In this document: piece by piece, positions 7,644-16,014 of the stretch
Numbering within the stretch: the stretch's first letter is position 1
Layout: each line of letters opens with the position of its first letter
Source: an uncultured Flavobacteriaceae bacterium
GTDB taxonomy: Bacteria; Bacteroidota; Bacteroidia; Flavobacteriales; Flavobacteriaceae
DNA: 64,000 bases
Assembly (NCBI GenBank): GCA_947487895.1
Contig: CANKYF010000017.1
Span: 1 to 64,000 of the forward strand
Direction: 5' to 3'
The notes under the pieces: model-generated
The model's input: only the letters and a program-made list of their open reading frames with translations
Told to the model about the DNA's origin: nothing
Databases searched by the model: none
Position numbers and translations under genes: made by a program

Positions 7644-9044
7644 ATGAAAGAAAAACAACAAAATATATTAATCATAGGTGCAGGACTCTGCGGCTCTCTT
7701 CTAGCCTTAAGACTTGGTCAACGCGGTTATAACGTAACCGTTTATGAAAAACGTCCTGATTTACGCAAAGTGGATATTAGTGCAGGACGTTCCATTAACC
7801 TAGCATTTTCCAATAGAGGTATCAAAGCCATGAAATTGGTTGGTCTAGAAGAAAAAGTAACGTCACTTTGTATTCCTATGAACGGAAGAATGATTCATGA
7901 TACAAAAGGCAACACTCATTTATCAAATTATAGCGGTAGGGAACACGAGTACATCAACTCTATTTCTAGAGGTGATTTAAATGCTCTTTTACTTGATGAA
8001 GCCGAAAAGCATAAAAATGTGTCCATTTATTTTAATAAAAAATGTGTTTCTGTTGATTTTGAAAAAACCACTGCACTTTTTAAAGATTACAATACTAAAA
8101 AAGAATTTATTGAAGATGCTGATATCATAATAGGTACAGACGGTGCGGGTTCTATTTTAAGAAAGAGCTATTATTTGGGTAAGAAGTTTTTATTCAGCTT
8201 TTCTCAAGAATACCTTAGTCATGGGTATAAAGAATTAAGCATACTTCCAAAAGGGAAAGATGGCTATAGAATACACAAAAACTCGCTACACATATGGCCA
8301 CGTGGTAGTTTTATGTTAATAGCATTACCAAATTTAGATGGTAGTTTTACTGTAACGCTCTTTTTAAGTTATAACGAAGGAATATATAACTTCAATAATT
8401 TAGATTCTGATGAAAAAGTACTAGAATTTTTCACCAAAGAATTCCCTGATATTTTGCCACATATGCCCAATTTATTAGAAGATTTTAATAACAACCCAAC
8501 CTCAGCACTTGGAACCATTAAATGTTCACCTTGGCATTATAAAGGCAACACCTTTTTAATGGGAGACGCGGCACATGCTATTGTTCCGTTTTACGGACAG
8601 GGTATGAACGCAAGTTTTGAAGATGTCGTTGAATTTGACAAAGTCTTAGATGAGAATTTAGGAAATTGGGAAACTATCTTTAAAACCTATGAAAAAAGGC
8701 GTAAAAAAGATACCGATGCTATTGCTGATTTAGCTATTGACAATTATTATGAAATGAGAGATCATGTCGCAAACCCAATTTTTCAGGAAAAACGAAAAAT
8801 AGAAATGGCTTTAGAAAAAGAATTTCCTAATGATTATTCATCTAAATACTCATTGGTTACCTTTAATGAAAACTTAAGTTATTCTGAAGCCATGTTGAAA
8901 GGAAGAGCTCAAGATAAAGCTATTTTAAACATGTTAGCAGATAAAATAATTGACCTAACTACAGATTTAAATATAGTTTTAGAAAAAGTAGAACAAGAAA
9001 CAAACAACATTCTTGAAGAAGATAAAATTGCTGGATTAAAATAA
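7644..9044 (+). CDS. kmo: Kynurenine 3-monooxygenase
   Basis: 466 residues. FAD and NADPH-dependent hydroxylation of L-kynurenine to 3-hydroxykynurenine. The N-terminal FAD motif is I-L-I-I-G-A-G-L-C-G-S-L-L-A-L-R-L; the R-S-I-N-L-A-F-S-N-R-G segment is typical of KMO; the second FAD motif is F-L-M-G-D-A-A-H-A-I-V-P-F-Y-G-Q-G-M-N-A (about 308-328). The C-terminal part is helical and in this family helps membrane association or substrate closure. I chose the ATG at 7644 because the in-frame ATG at 7635 lies in the dispersed repeat. The SDR gene follows after 8 bp. Confidence 0.95.
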   Translation: MKEKQQNILIIGAGLCGSLLALRLGQRGYNVTVYEKRPDLRKVDISAGRSINLAFSNRGIKAMKLVGLEEKVTSLCIPMNGRMIHDTKGNTHLSNYSGREHEYINSISRGDLNALLLDEAEKHKNVSIYFNKKCVSVDFEKTTALFKDYNTKKEFIEDADIIIGTDGAGSILRKSYYLGKKFLFSFSQEYLSHGYKELSILPKGKDGYRIHKNSLHIWPRGSFMLIALPNLDGSFTVTLFLSYNEGIYNFNNLDSDEKVLEFFTKEFPDILPHMPNLLEDFNNNPTSALGTIKCSPWHYKGNTFLMGDAAHAIVPFYGQGMNASFEDVVEFDKVLDENLGNWETIFKTYEKRRKKDTDAIADLAIDNYYEMRDHVANPIFQEKRKIEMALEKEFPNDYSSKYSLVTFNENLSYSEAMLKGRAQDKAILNMLADKIIDLTTDLNIVLEKVEQETNNILEEDKIAGLK

Positions 9045-9052
9045 TACAAACT

Positions 9053-9835
9053 ATGAATCTAAACATTAATGACAGAAACGCTCTTGTTTGCGGAAGCACA
9101 CAAGGCATTGGAAGAGCAACCGCTATAATGCTTGCAGAAGAAGGTGTTAAAGTTACTTTGGTGGCGAGAAATGAGGAAAAACTAAAACAAGTGTTAGCAG
9201 AATTACCGCAACAAAGAAAACACAGTTATATAGTAGCAGATTTTTCTAATCCTGAAGATTTAGACAAAAAAATAAAACAGTTTATTAGTGAAAATCATGG
9301 GTTTCATATTGTTATTAATAATACTGGAGGACCCAAAGGCGGCAATATTTTAGATGCCACATTAGAAGAGTTTGAAAATGCTTATACTATGCACCTAAAG
9401 TGCAATCATATTCTAGCACAATCTACAATTCCTTTTATGAAAGAAGAAGGTTTTGGGAGAATTGTAAATATAATATCTACTTCTGTTAAAGAACCAATTC
9501 CTGGTTTAGGTGTTAGCAATACTACAAGAGGCGCCGTTGGTAATTGGAGTAAAACATTATCACTAGAAGTTGCGCCATTTGGCATCACAGTAAACAATGT
9601 GTTACCTGGATTTACAGAAACGGAACGTTTATACAGTCTTATAAATACAAATGCTGACAAAGAAAATATAACTGCTGAAAATATGGTTGAAATAATGAAA
9701 AACAGCACACCCGCTAAACGTTTTGCTAAAGCTGAAGAAGTTGCTAACGCTATTGTATTTCTAGCTAGTGAAAAAGCCGCTTATATTAACGGAATTAACA
9801 TTCCCGTTGATGGTGGAAGAACAAAAAGTTTGTAA
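9053..9835 (+). CDS. SDR-family protein with altered active site, in kynurenine cluster
   Basis: 260 residues. It has a Rossmann fold with the cofactor motif C-G-S-T-Q-G-I-G-R-A-T (residues 13-23), N-N-T-G-G at about 89 and a C-terminal P-V-D-G-G motif, so NAD(P) binding is likely. The catalytic segment reads I-S-T-S-x(9)-G-V-S-N-T-T-R-G-A-V: the usual Tyr of YxxxK is Ser/Asn and the Lys is Arg. An SDR subgroup with P-I-P-G-L-x-x-S-N-x-x-R is known to me, but its chemistry is not. Only 8 bp after kmo, so co-transcribed. A role downstream in 3-hydroxyanthranilate or aminomuconate metabolism is inference. Confidence 0.85.
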   Translation: MNLNINDRNALVCGSTQGIGRATAIMLAEEGVKVTLVARNEEKLKQVLAELPQQRKHSYIVADFSNPEDLDKKIKQFISENHGFHIVINNTGGPKGGNILDATLEEFENAYTMHLKCNHILAQSTIPFMKEEGFGRIVNIISTSVKEPIPGLGVSNTTRGAVGNWSKTLSLEVAPFGITVNNVLPGFTETERLYSLINTNADKENITAENMVEIMKNSTPAKRFAKAEEVANAIVFLASEKAAYINGINIPVDGGRTKSL

Positions 9836-9849
9836 CTTTATATAGAACA

Positions 9850-9948
9850 AATGCGTGAAGGTTTTAGGTATTGCTGAAGCTTTCCCCATATTAAATCGGG
9901 AAGCGACTACCAAAAGCCTGACCGTGTCTAAAGCACGGGCACGCCCAA
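9850..9948 (+). repeat. REP-like intergenic repeat with several hairpins
   Basis: It contains imperfect stems: gctttccc/gggaagc (9879-9904), ccgtg/cacgg (9922-9938) and gggc-ac-gccc (9937-9946). It is GC-richer than its surroundings and resembles dispersed elements I recall from other Flavobacteriaceae that end in gggcacgccc. It fills the SDR-haao gap and may attenuate transcription between them. Confidence 0.55.
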
Positions 9949-9964
9949 AAACAGATAAAAAATC

Positions 9965-10495
9965 ATGGGCAAAAGCAAATTAGTAACGCCTTTAAATTTT
10001 AAAGCTTGGATTGATGAAAATAGACATCTTTTAAAACCACCTGTTGGTAATAAATGTGTTTGGAAAGATGGTGAATATATAGTTATGGTTGTTGGTGGGC
10101 CAAATAATAGAAAAGATTATCATTATAATGAAACTCCTGAGTTTTTCTATCAAGTTGAAGGAGATATGGTATTAAAAATAATTAATGAAGGTAAACCAGA
10201 AGATGTACATATAAAAGAAGGTGATATTTATTTACTACCCGCCAAAATACCGCATTCTCCACAAAGAGTAGCAGATACGGTAGGCTTGGTTATAGAGTAT
10301 CCACGTTCCAAAAAAATGAAAGATGCATTAGAATGGTACTGTGAAAACTGTGATAATTTGCTTTACAGAAAAAAGTTTAAGTTAGACGATATTGAAACCG
10401 ATATGCCTGCCATTTTTGATAAGTTTTACAGCAGTGATAAAAAAAGAACCTGTGATAATTGTGGTACCAAAATGGAGCCACCAAAGAAAGCATAA
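9965..10495 (+). CDS. haaO: 3-hydroxyanthranilate 3,4-dioxygenase
   Basis: 176 residues. A cupin Fe(II) enzyme that opens the ring of 3-hydroxyanthranilate to 2-amino-3-carboxymuconate semialdehyde. Metal ligands are visible in H-Y-N-E-T-P-E-F-F-Y-Q and I-P-H-S-P-Q-R. The bacterial form has a second, rubredoxin-like iron site: W-Y-C-E-N-C near 127 and T-C-D-N-C-G-T near 163 supply four cysteines. Length is typical for this form. Sits between the SDR and the decarboxylase that uses its product. Confidence 0.95.
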   Translation: MGKSKLVTPLNFKAWIDENRHLLKPPVGNKCVWKDGEYIVMVVGGPNNRKDYHYNETPEFFYQVEGDMVLKIINEGKPEDVHIKEGDIYLLPAKIPHSPQRVADTVGLVIEYPRSKKMKDALEWYCENCDNLLYRKKFKLDDIETDMPAIFDKFYSSDKKRTCDNCGTKMEPPKKA

Positions 10496-10592
10496 ATAAA
10501 CCACATTGGTACATGTCATTACGAGAAAGAATGACGAAGTAATCTCTGAATTAAACAAAATTGCTACGGGAAATATCTAGTAATTATTAAAG

Positions 10593-11678
10593 ATGAAACA
10601 GCGTAAACTTAGAATAAATGGTCATTCTCACCTTCTTCCATATCCAGAAGAAATACCAGACTATATGAGAGAAAAAGGTATTTTCTGGGTGGATAAGGAC
10701 AAAAAATTCATGCTTCAAAAAGATTGGAAACGCCCTGTTACAGATTCTAGTTTCTTCTTGAATGAAAAGTTAGAATGGATGGAGCGTAACCAAATTGACC
10801 ATGCCGTTGTTCTTAACTTATCTCAATTATATGGTAATGGTTTAAGGGTTGAAGAAATGAAACGTGCTTTACGTTTTCAGAACGATTTTAATGCCAGAAT
10901 ACAGCAAGAATACCCCAGTAAATTTACATGTGGTTTTGTAGTGCATCCAGGGTTTCTTAGAAGCGCATGTTGGGAAATTGAACGTTGTGTTGAAGAACTT
11001 GGTTTACGCTTGCTTTGCCTACCAACACATTACATGGATACTATTGGTACTTGGCGTTGTATTTATGATGAAGAAAATGAACCTATTTTTGAGTTAGCAA
11101 ACAAACACAATCTGGCTGTTGAAATTCATCCGTACGATGGTGAAAAATTCATAAAATTAGAGAATACTTCATGGCGCTTTCACCTTATCTGGATGCTGGC
11201 GCAATGTGCAGACGCTTATCATTTTTTAACTTTAAATGGATACCAAGATAAATACCCTAACATGCGCACTTGTTTTGCTCATGGGAGTCAATTATCTCAA
11301 ATAAACTTAGGAAGACGTATTCAAGGGTTTGATGGCAGACCAGACTTATTTGAAGGTATGGAACACCCTAGAAAAGCTGTAGGACATAAAAACATCTTTT
11401 TTGACACGCTAGTACATGATACTGGCGGATTAGAATTATTAATTAGAAACCATGGTTCTCAACAAGTAGTAATGGGCTTAGATGATCCGTATCCGCTTGG
11501 TGAAATGGAAAGTGATAAACAATCTTCATATCCAGGCAAAATTTTAGACTTAGCCATGGAAAGAAATATTTTAAACCAAAATGATTACGATGCTATTTGG
11601 CAAGACAATGTATTGCAATGGCTTTTTGGAGATGATAATTTAGCTAAACAACATTTAATTAGCAAAATTTTAGATTAA
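10593..11678 (+). CDS. 2-amino-3-carboxymuconate-6-semialdehyde decarboxylase (ACMSD)
   Basis: 361 residues. An amidohydrolase-2 fold Zn enzyme that removes CO2 from the HAAO product and diverts it from quinolinate towards 2-aminomuconate catabolism. N-G-H-S-H-L-L-P gives the HxH metal pair; later histidines (A-V-E-I-H-P-Y-D, C-F-A-H-G-S-Q) and G-L-D-D-P-Y-P (metal Asp) complete the site. Start at ATG 10593. The 97-bp gap before it contains a small gtcattacgag/gaatgac repeat (about 10512-10538). Tryptophan dioxygenase, formamidase and aminomuconate semialdehyde dehydrogenase are not in the window. Confidence 0.92.
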   Translation: MKQRKLRINGHSHLLPYPEEIPDYMREKGIFWVDKDKKFMLQKDWKRPVTDSSFFLNEKLEWMERNQIDHAVVLNLSQLYGNGLRVEEMKRALRFQNDFNARIQQEYPSKFTCGFVVHPGFLRSACWEIERCVEELGLRLLCLPTHYMDTIGTWRCIYDEENEPIFELANKHNLAVEIHPYDGEKFIKLENTSWRFHLIWMLAQCADAYHFLTLNGYQDKYPNMRTCFAHGSQLSQINLGRRIQGFDGRPDLFEGMEHPRKAVGHKNIFFDTLVHDTGGLELLIRNHGSQQVVMGLDDPYPLGEMESDKQSSYPGKILDLAMERNILNQNDYDAIWQDNVLQWLFGDDNLAKQHLISKILD

Positions 11679-11748
11679 AAAACCTACATAACAATCAGGA
11701 ATAAACATATTTATTTATATATTTATCTCAAATAAAACTACAAATATT

Positions 11749-11976
11749 ATGAGAAAAATAGGTTCTTACATGGTTTTCTTTGGGCTATTTGCAATTGTAC
11801 TAAACTTCTTTGATAGAGTACCAAGCATTTTAATGTGGATTTATAGTTGGGGAGATACAACTGCTTGGGTAATTAAATTAGCATTAGTTGTTGTGGGTGC
11901 TATATTATTTTTTGTTGGTGGTAAACCTGAAGAGTTAGAAACTCCTCAAAATTCTGAGCCAGAAGCTGGAGAATAA
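11749..11976 (+). CDS. Small two-TM membrane protein
   Basis: 75 residues with two hydrophobic segments (about 6-24 and 41-58) separated by a tryptophan-rich loop, and an acidic C-terminal tail (P-E-E-L-E-T-P...). Probably an inner-membrane protein; no family function is known to me. It follows the ACMSD gene by 70 bp and precedes a separate promoter for the O-methyltransferase. Confidence 0.65.
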   Translation: MRKIGSYMVFFGLFAIVLNFFDRVPSILMWIYSWGDTTAWVIKLALVVVGAILFFVGGKPEELETPQNSEPEAGE

Positions 11977-11998
11977 CATAATATCTATACTTTTATTT

Positions 11999-12006
11999 TA
12001 ACTTTG
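11999..12006 (+). promoter_or_regulatory. Bacteroidota -7 box for the O-methyltransferase gene
   Basis: taactttg fits TAnnTTTG and lies 26 bp before the start codon. The leader then contains a small stem, ctttgc/gcaaag (about 12002-12025). Confidence 0.5.
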
Positions 12007-12032
12007 CTTTAATTTAAGGCAAAGTTAATTTT

Positions 12033-12674
12033 ATGCATTTTATACCTGAAAAATTAGACGATTATGTTGTGGCGCATTCTGAAAACGAACCAGAATTACT
12101 ACAACTGCTCAATAGAGAAACGTACCAAAAAATACTGCAACCACGTATGCTTAGTGGGCATTACCAGGGACGTGTTTTAAGCATCATTTCTAAATTGGTA
12201 AACCCTAAAAACATTCTAGAAATTGGTACTTATACAGGTTACTCCGCATTGTGTTTAGCAGAGGGTATGCAAAAAGAAGGTGTATTACATACCATTGATG
12301 TTAATGAAGAACTATATGATTTTCAAAGAAAGTATTTTGATAAGTCTGGTTATGGCAATCAAATTGTTCAGCATTTAGGAAATGCTCTAGAAATTATACC
12401 TGATTTAGATGTAACTTTTGACTTAATTTTTATTGATGCAGATAAGGATAATTATCCTAATTATTTCAATATTATTATAGACAAACTAAATACAGGAGGT
12501 ATTATATTATCTGATAATGTGCTTTGGAGTGGAAAAGTAATTGAAGAACTTAAAGTTGATGACATATCTACAAAAGCTTTACTGAAATATAACAAACTAC
12601 TTAAAGAAGACCCTAGACTAGAAACTGTTATTCTGCCTATAAGAGACGGGCTTACCATAAGTAGAAAACTTTAA
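12033..12674 (+). CDS. Class I SAM-dependent O-methyltransferase
   Basis: 213 residues, cytoplasmic, of the catechol/caffeoyl-CoA O-methyltransferase group. SAM motif I is I-L-E-I-G-T-Y-T-G-Y-S (about residues 67-77); F-D-L-I-F-I-D-A-D-K-D-N-Y gives the metal-binding Asp residues; D-N-V-L-W-S-G is also diagnostic. Length is typical. The 3' end (12617-12674) has a decayed second copy at 15953-16012 on the far side of the lyase gene. A terminator follows. Confidence 0.92.
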   Translation: MHFIPEKLDDYVVAHSENEPELLQLLNRETYQKILQPRMLSGHYQGRVLSIISKLVNPKNILEIGTYTGYSALCLAEGMQKEGVLHTIDVNEELYDFQRKYFDKSGYGNQIVQHLGNALEIIPDLDVTFDLIFIDADKDNYPNYFNIIIDKLNTGGIILSDNVLWSGKVIEELKVDDISTKALLKYNKLLKEDPRLETVILPIRDGLTISRKL

Positions 12675-12694
12675 ACATTATTTACTAAAATGAA

Positions 12695-12731
12695 AAAACT
12701 CGTCGAGAAATTAATTTTATAGACGAGTTTT
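12695..12731. terminator. Bidirectional terminator between O-methyltransferase and lyase genes
   Basis: The stem aaaactcgtc/gacgagtttt surrounds a 17-base loop. The two genes converge here. Confidence 0.75.
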
Positions 12732-12752
12732 ATTTAATACTATTAATAAAAA

Positions 12753-15700
12753 TTAGCGAACTATTATTTTTACTTCTTGATTATTATTTTCACTTTGAAT
12801 TTTCAAAAAATATAATCCTTTGCTATCAAATATATTAGAATTAATATTTAACATATTTTCGTTTGTATTCTCTTTATACATCAACCTACCTAATGTATCA
12901 AATATACTAATTGAAACATTACTTGTATACCCATGAAGATTAATGGTAAAATGCTCATTTGTAACTGGATTTGGATATAAGATTACTTTTTTCTCTAAAT
13001 CGTTATTCGAGGAATTCACTCCCAATGAATTATCATACCCAGTCCAAGTAATATCATCAAATGCTACAGTTCGGTTGCCTCCATCACTAGAAGCATTTTT
13101 TATTGCTAAAGTTAGATCCCCAGAAATATTAATATCATCTACTGTATAGGTATATTCAGAATCACCAGTATGCGTAAATGTGTCTACCACATTACCATTG
13201 ATAAGTAATTGCAGTTTACGTTCTATACCTCCTTCCCATAAATCTTTACAACTCACAGAAAATGTAGCTATCCCTCCTGAAATGGTTCCTGATTGAATAC
13301 CAATAACATTTTTTTGAAAGTATACACCTTGAGAAGAATTTATAAATCCATTGACTCCCTTGGCTGTAACAGTCCAACTAATTCCATTATCTCCTACGTA
13401 AGTTTCAGTACCCCAACCTGATAATGTCATTTTGGTAAACGTTTCACTACCACCACTAGTCCCTTCAGCTATATCAACAATAATATTACTTGTATCAGTG
13501 AAACCTCCATCTTCTGTAGTTGCTGTAATAATTGCATTGCCATTAGCTACCGCTGTAACTACTCCTGTATTTTGATCAACTGTGGCTACTAATTCATCAT
13601 CCGATTCCCATGTTACTGTTTTATTGGTAGCTATAGATGGATATATAGTAGCAGATAAGTTAGAGGTTTCTCCTTCATAAGTTAAGGTAACTGTATCTGG
13701 GCTTGTACTTATGCCTGTTACATCAATGATTTCTTGTGAACTATATCCAGTCCATGTAATATCATCAAATGCTACAGTTCGACCTCCACCATCAATAGAG
13801 GCATTTTTAATAGCTATGGTTATATCACCAAAGATATTAATATCGTCTACTGAATAGGTGTATATGGAAGTTCCTGTGTGCTTAAATGTATCCACAACAT
13901 TATCATTAATAAGCAATTGTAGAGTACGTTCTACGCCATCTTCCCATAAATCTTTACAACTAACCGAAAACGATCCAATTCCTCCAGAAATTACTCCAGA
14001 TTGAATACCAGTGGTATTCTTTTGAAAATATATACCTTTAGATGAATTGATATGTCCAGTTACTCCTTTACCATTAACAGTCCAGCTTATTCCATTATCT
14101 CCTGTATAAGTTTCAGTACCCCAACCAGACAATGTCATATTGGTAAATGTTTCACTACCATTTCCTGCGCTTTGTCCTTCATACCACTCAGTTTTTAACA
14201 ATTCATATTTAGTAATAGCCGCGTCTATCCAAGCAGGTTTTGATCCTAACCTATACTCAACTTGTGCTTCATATAAAGATTCTGGGCTCACTTTTGCACC
14301 ATTACTTTCTTCATATTTAACATTAGATTGATCGAAAGTTGTAGAAGCACTACCATGGTAACCTACAATAATAGGATTTACAACTGTTGTTCCACAATAA
14401 TTACCACCACAACTAGTATTCCAGAAATTATAATTCGCTTCATCTCCTCCTGTGCGTTCTTGATTCCAAATGGTTAAGCCTGATAAATGGTTCGGGTTAT
14501 TAGAATAATGTCCCCCAGAACCAGACAAGCCATCACTTGAATACAAGTCTATTAAATTAGTACGAGGTTGTGCCGAATGTAAGTCCCAGCCTCTAGCTGC
14601 CGATTCTACTCTCCAAACTACCGATCCAGAAGTGCGCCCAGACATATCTGTTCCATGCCATTGTCCATTATTTGTATTATCCCATATTAAACCTTGAAGT
14701 ACTCTGGTAGAACCTCCATCTGCTGTAGATACAGCATGACCTGCATTTCCATCAACCAATATATTCATTAAAGTTGATGCATATACTGCATGAAACTTAG
14801 CAGTCATTGAAACGTTTGAAAATTTGGAGCGTCTCACCCATGAGTTTGCTGCATTTCTAATAAGTATAGCATGCCAAGCATAGTCATGTATGTAATCTTT
14901 ATGATGTTGAAAAGGGTCATTAAAATTACCTTTAAAATGAATGTCTTCAAAACCACAATTTTCAATTAGACTAACCGTATGAGCTTTCCATCCTAAAGTG
15001 AAATCAATATCATCAAGAATAGGATCTTTTAGTGTTACAATATTGTTTAAAATGTCAATAGACTCAATTTCATGGAACTCAGATACTTTAACACCATCAT
15101 TAATAACATTTGTCCAAATATCTCGCGGTGTCTTACCATCAAGGAAATAACTATTAGCAGCTACATTACTATTCATTTCAAGCTTGAGGTACTTTTTATT
15201 TTGGAAAATGCTCGCATTTTCCACTTTAACCGTGAAATCACCTCGATTTTGGTCTTGTGCGATATTAGTACCCCCTGTGTTACTCGACCCTCCAATAAAC
15301 TGTATCATTTGAGGCGTATTCCATGGACTTTGTCCGTTTGGTAATAACATATGATTCACCATATTAATCACCGTACCACCTGGTGTTGAGCCACTACCTT
15401 TAAGGATAATATTTGATCCTGTAATAGTAATACTACTGGTACTACTTGCGTTAGTATTTATTAGAAATTCACCAGATGGAAAGAATACTATTCCACCACC
15501 ATTGGCCTCTGCTGCATCAATGGCAGCTTGAATAGCTGCCTGATCTGAATTACTATCGTTGGCAACTGCACCATAATTAGTAACATCAAAAGTCATAAGA
15601 TTCTGTGAATCTGGAATGGCTTCTTGCCCTTGTTTGTAACCTGCATAGCCATAATTGGGGAGAACTGGTATATCTGGATCAGAAATAGTACCAATATACT

Positions 15701-15791
15701 TATTCCATATTTGTGCATCCTGACTGAAACTAGTTATTGAAAACAAAATAACAATCATGAAAACTGTTAGTGAAATAGTAGTTTTTTTCAT
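12753..15791 (-). CDS. Secreted beta-helix (pectate-lyase-3-like) protein with T9SS signal
   Basis: 1012 residues. A Sec signal peptide (1-24). About 68-510 is a right-handed beta-helix: F-D-V-T-N-Y-G-A-V-A-N-D-S then A-A-I-Q-A-A-I-D-A-A marks the Pectate_lyase_3 group of polysaccharide lyases and hydrolases. Two near-identical modules of about 140 residues follow (about 545-685 and 779-920), separated by a bacterial Ig-like Big_2 domain (V-T-G-I-S-T-S-P-D-T-V). The last 75 residues (V-I-L-Y-P-N-P-V-T-N...) form a type A T9SS sorting domain, so it should be exported and anchored or released by T9SS. Substrate is not deducible; algal polysaccharide is a guess. No SusC/SusD or sulfatase neighbours. 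Confidence 0.85.
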   Translation of the reverse strand: MKKTTISLTVFMIVILFSITSFSQDAQIWNKYIGTISDPDIPVLPNYGYAGYKQGQEAIPDSQNLMTFDVTNYGAVANDSNSDQAAIQAAIDAAEANGGGIVFFPSGEFLINTNASSTSSITITGSNIILKGSGSTPGGTVINMVNHMLLPNGQSPWNTPQMIQFIGGSSNTGGTNIAQDQNRGDFTVKVENASIFQNKKYLKLEMNSNVAANSYFLDGKTPRDIWTNVINDGVKVSEFHEIESIDILNNIVTLKDPILDDIDFTLGWKAHTVSLIENCGFEDIHFKGNFNDPFQHHKDYIHDYAWHAILIRNAANSWVRRSKFSNVSMTAKFHAVYASTLMNILVDGNAGHAVSTADGGSTRVLQGLIWDNTNNGQWHGTDMSGRTSGSVVWRVESAARGWDLHSAQPRTNLIDLYSSDGLSGSGGHYSNNPNHLSGLTIWNQERTGGDEANYNFWNTSCGGNYCGTTVVNPIIVGYHGSASTTFDQSNVKYEESNGAKVSPESLYEAQVEYRLGSKPAWIDAAITKYELLKTEWYEGQSAGNGSETFTNMTLSGWGTETYTGDNGISWTVNGKGVTGHINSSKGIYFQKNTTGIQSGVISGGIGSFSVSCKDLWEDGVERTLQLLINDNVVDTFKHTGTSIYTYSVDDINIFGDITIAIKNASIDGGGRTVAFDDITWTGYSSQEIIDVTGISTSPDTVTLTYEGETSNLSATIYPSIATNKTVTWESDDELVATVDQNTGVVTAVANGNAIITATTEDGGFTDTSNIIVDIAEGTSGGSETFTKMTLSGWGTETYVGDNGISWTVTAKGVNGFINSSQGVYFQKNVIGIQSGTISGGIATFSVSCKDLWEGGIERKLQLLINGNVVDTFTHTGDSEYTYTVDDINISGDLTLAIKNASSDGGNRTVAFDDITWTGYDNSLGVNSSNNDLEKKVILYPNPVTNEHFTINLHGYTSNVSISIFDTLGRLMYKENTNENMLNINSNIFDSKGLYFLKIQSENNNQEVKIIVR
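13023..14155 (-). repeat. Intragenic duplication encoding two beta-sandwich modules
   Basis: About 13023-13450 and 13745-14155 are direct repeats inside the lyase gene, strongly alike at the DNA level (for example both contain taatatcatcaaatgctaca, and both contain tcccataaatctttacaact). The intervening segment encodes the Ig-like domain. Confidence 0.8.
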
Positions 15792-15952
15792 TATAATAAG
15801 TTTTAGTTTAAATTAGACTATAAACTTATATTATGATTCTGATTGCTATGGGAAATATATATCTAAAAAGAGGGGTTAAATCGTTCGCTTATCTGATTTT
15901 TCAAACTTCATGCATCAGTTATTAATAAAAAAACATAATAATAACCATTTAA

Positions 15953-16012
15953 ACTAGAAACTGTTATTTTATCTATTAGAGATGGGGCTAACTATTAGCT
16001 GAAAAATTTAGT
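15953..16012 (+). pseudogene. Decayed copy of the O-methyltransferase 3' end
   Basis: Bases 15953-15968 are identical to 12617-12632 (actagaaactgttatt). The similarity continues to the stop region at roughly 80 percent, with one inserted base. It reads L-E-T-V-I-L-S-I-R-D-G against L-E-T-V-I-L-P-I-R-D-G in the intact gene. It lies between the lyase start and the histidine kinase end. The rest of the gap 15792-15952 holds only the expected lyase promoter region; I see nothing else there. Confidence 0.75.
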
Positions 16013-16014
16013 TT

